Below are positions 62,390-64,000 of a stretch of 64,000 nucleotides of DNA, one piece after another. The DNA comes from Actinobacteria bacterium Ga0077560 (GTDB lineage: Bacteria > Actinomycetota > Thermoleophilia > Miltoncostaeales > Miltoncostaeaceae). The DNA is taken from positions 1-64,000 of the forward strand of contig LNFL01000139.1 in NCBI GenBank assembly GCA_001464275.1, read 5' to 3'. The notes under the pieces are model-generated. The model did not search any database. It had not been told where the DNA came from and saw only the letters and a program-made list of their open reading frames with translations. Position 1 is the first letter of the stretch, and every line of letters starts with the position of its first letter. The position numbers and the translations under genes were made by a program.

Positions 62390-63171
62390 GCCCGCACCGC
62401 CAGGGGCGCGCAGACCCCGATGATCCCCACCATCCAGATGAGCGAGTAGATCACCGGGTGCTGGATCGACCAGGGCGCGTCCGGCCCCTGGATGGCGCTG
62501 GGGTTGCCGAACAGCGTGGTGACCGGGTTCCACTCCGCGAACGTGCGCAGCACGCCCGGCAGCGTCTCCACCGGCACGAACGTGCTGGCGATGAACGTGA
62601 TCGGGAAGATCGCGGTGAACGCCACGCCCTGCACGGCCTCGGGTGAGGGCAGCAGGCTGCCCATGAGGACGCCCACCCAGATGATCGCGAACGAGAACCC
62701 GATCATCAGGGCGTAGGCCGCCACCGCGTCCGCCAGGCCGGTGTTGATCCGCCAGCCCACCACGAGCCCGCAGAGCGACATGAGGATGATGGGCAGGAGG
62801 GCGCGCAGCAGGCTGGCCACCGCGTGGCCGGCCAGCACCGATCCCCGGGCCAGCGGCAGCGACCGGAAGCGGTCGATCGCCCCGTTGGATCGGTCGTACG
62901 CGAGGCTGATGGCCACCCCGAACGCCCCGAACACGATGGTCTGGGCGAAGATGCCGCCCATCAGGAACTCGCGGTAGCTGCCGCCCTGCACGTCGATCGC
63001 CCCGCCGAAGACGTAGGCGAACAGCAGCACGAACATGATGGGCTGCAGCGTCACGTCCGACAGCGCCTCGGGCTGGCGGCGGATGTGCTGCAGGCCGCGC
63101 TTGGCGACCACCCACGTGTCGCCGAACAGGCTGCCGCGACGGGCATCGGCGGGCGGGACCTGGACGCTCAT
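62365..63171 (-). CDS. ABC-2 type (DrrB-like) transporter permease
   Basis: GLQHIRRQPEALSDVTLQPIMFVLLFAYVFGGAI; six-TM pattern. Confidence 0.9.
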   Translation of the reverse strand: MSVQVPPADARRGSLFGDTWVVAKRGLQHIRRQPEALSDVTLQPIMFVLLFAYVFGGAIDVQGGSYREFLMGGIFAQTIVFGAFGVAISLAYDRSNGAIDRFRSLPLARGSVLAGHAVASLLRALLPIILMSLCGLVVGWRINTGLADAVAAYALMIGFSFAIIWVGVLMGSLLPSPEAVQGVAFTAIFPITFIASTFVPVETLPGVLRTFAEWNPVTTLFGNPSAIQGPDAPWSIQHPVIYSLIWMVGIIGVCAPLAVRAYNRTIAD

Positions 63172-64000
63172 CGGGCCACCTCCACGGACTCGTCGTCGGC
63201 GACCGGCGCGCCGGTGAGCGTGAGGAACACGTCGTCCAGCGTCGGCTGGCGCAGGCCGATGTCGTCCACCGCGATCCGCGCGTCGGCCAGCGCGTCCGCG
63301 AGCCGTGCCACCACGTGGGGGCCGCCGTCGGTGGACGCGTGGACCAGCCGCGACGCGGCGTCGATCCCGGGCTCGCAGCCGGTGATGGTCCCCACCATCC
63401 CGGCCACGCGCTCCAGGTCGGCGGCGTTGCTGGGCGTCGCGAACAGCTGGGCGCCGCCCACCTGCTGCTTGAGCGCCCGCGCGTCGCCGCGCGCGATCAC
63501 CCGCCCGTGGTCGACCACCACGATGTCGTCAGCCAGGCGGTCGGCCTCCTCCAGGTACTGGGTGGTGAGCAGGATGGTCGTGCCCTCACCCACCAGGGTG
63601 TCCAGGACGTCCCACAGCTCGTTGCGCGCGCGGGGGTCGAGGCCCGTGGTGGGCTCGTCCAGGAACAGCACCTCCGGCCGGGCCACCAGCGTCGCCGCCA
63701 GGTCGAGGCGCCGCCGCATGCCGCCGGAGTACGTCTTGGCCAGCCGGCCGCCGGCGTCGGTGAGGGAGAACTGCTCCAGCAGCTCGTCCGCCCGCGCGGT
63801 GGCGATCGCCCGGCCCAGGTGGTGCAGCTCGCCGATCATGATGAGGTTCTCGCGGCCCGTGAGCAGCTGGTCGACGGTCGCGTCCTGCGCGGCGAGCCCG
63901 ATGCGGGCCCGCACCTCGCGGGCGTTGGCGGCCACGTCGAGGCCCGCCACCGTGGCGGTGCCCTCGTCCGCCTTGGCCAGGGTCGTGAGGATGCGGACCG
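63168..64000 (-). CDS. ABC transporter ATP-binding protein (DrrA-like), partial at right edge
   Basis: KTYSGGMRRRLDLAATLVARPEVLFLDEPTTGLDPRARNELWDVL, TTQYLEEADRLADDIVVVDHGRVIARG. Confidence 0.94.
   Translation of the reverse strand, partial: VRILTTLAKADEGTATVAGLDVAANAREVRARIGLAAQDATVDQLLTGRENLIMIGELHHLGRAIATARADELLEQFSLTDAGGRLAKTYSGGMRRRLDLAATLVARPEVLFLDEPTTGLDPRARNELWDVLDTLVGEGTTILLTTQYLEEADRLADDIVVVDHGRVIARGDARALKQQVGGAQLFATPSNAADLERVAGMVGTITGCEPGIDAASRLVHASTDGGPHVVARLADALADARIAVDDIGLRQPTLDDVFLTLTGAPVADDESVEVAR

Noticed and set aside
62365-64000. Drug-resistance/biosynthetic gene cluster based on the DrrAB-like transporter
   Set aside because: Only the transporter pair is visible and it runs off the window edge; no biosynthetic genes are adjacent.

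Overview
This 64 kb window is very GC-rich, gene-dense bacterial chromosome and looks actinobacterial (possibly Thermoleophilia-like; lineage is inference only). I saw no transposase, integrase, rRNA operon or CRISPR array. I support about 70 CDSs, one tRNA-Gly(TCC), a tandem glycine riboswitch upstream of gcvP, and several perfect inverted repeats at convergent gene ends. Two themes stand out. (1) A large putative general-stress / partner-switching network: a SigB/SigF-type sigma factor with an RsbW-like kinase, a second sigma-70, two SpoIIE/PP2C phosphatases (one fused to MASE1, PAS, GAF and an ATPase domain), several STAS proteins, and about 17 copies of a GTTT-N14-16-GGG(A/T)A(C/G)-like box in front of small envelope/stress genes. 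(2) A glycan pathway split over four loci: GmhA-like SIS, HldE, GmhB, SDR, two GT9, several GT4/GT2 and a NodU-type carbamoyltransferase. Three of these loci lie downstream of the same SigB-like box, suggesting a stress-controlled heptose/carbamoyl surface glycan. Separately, at least six otherwise well-conserved genes carry apparent short deletions (roughly 15-28 nt, usually frame-breaking). This needs a read-level check because it may be an assembly artefact. All family assignments come from reading motifs in the translated ORFs; no database search was run.
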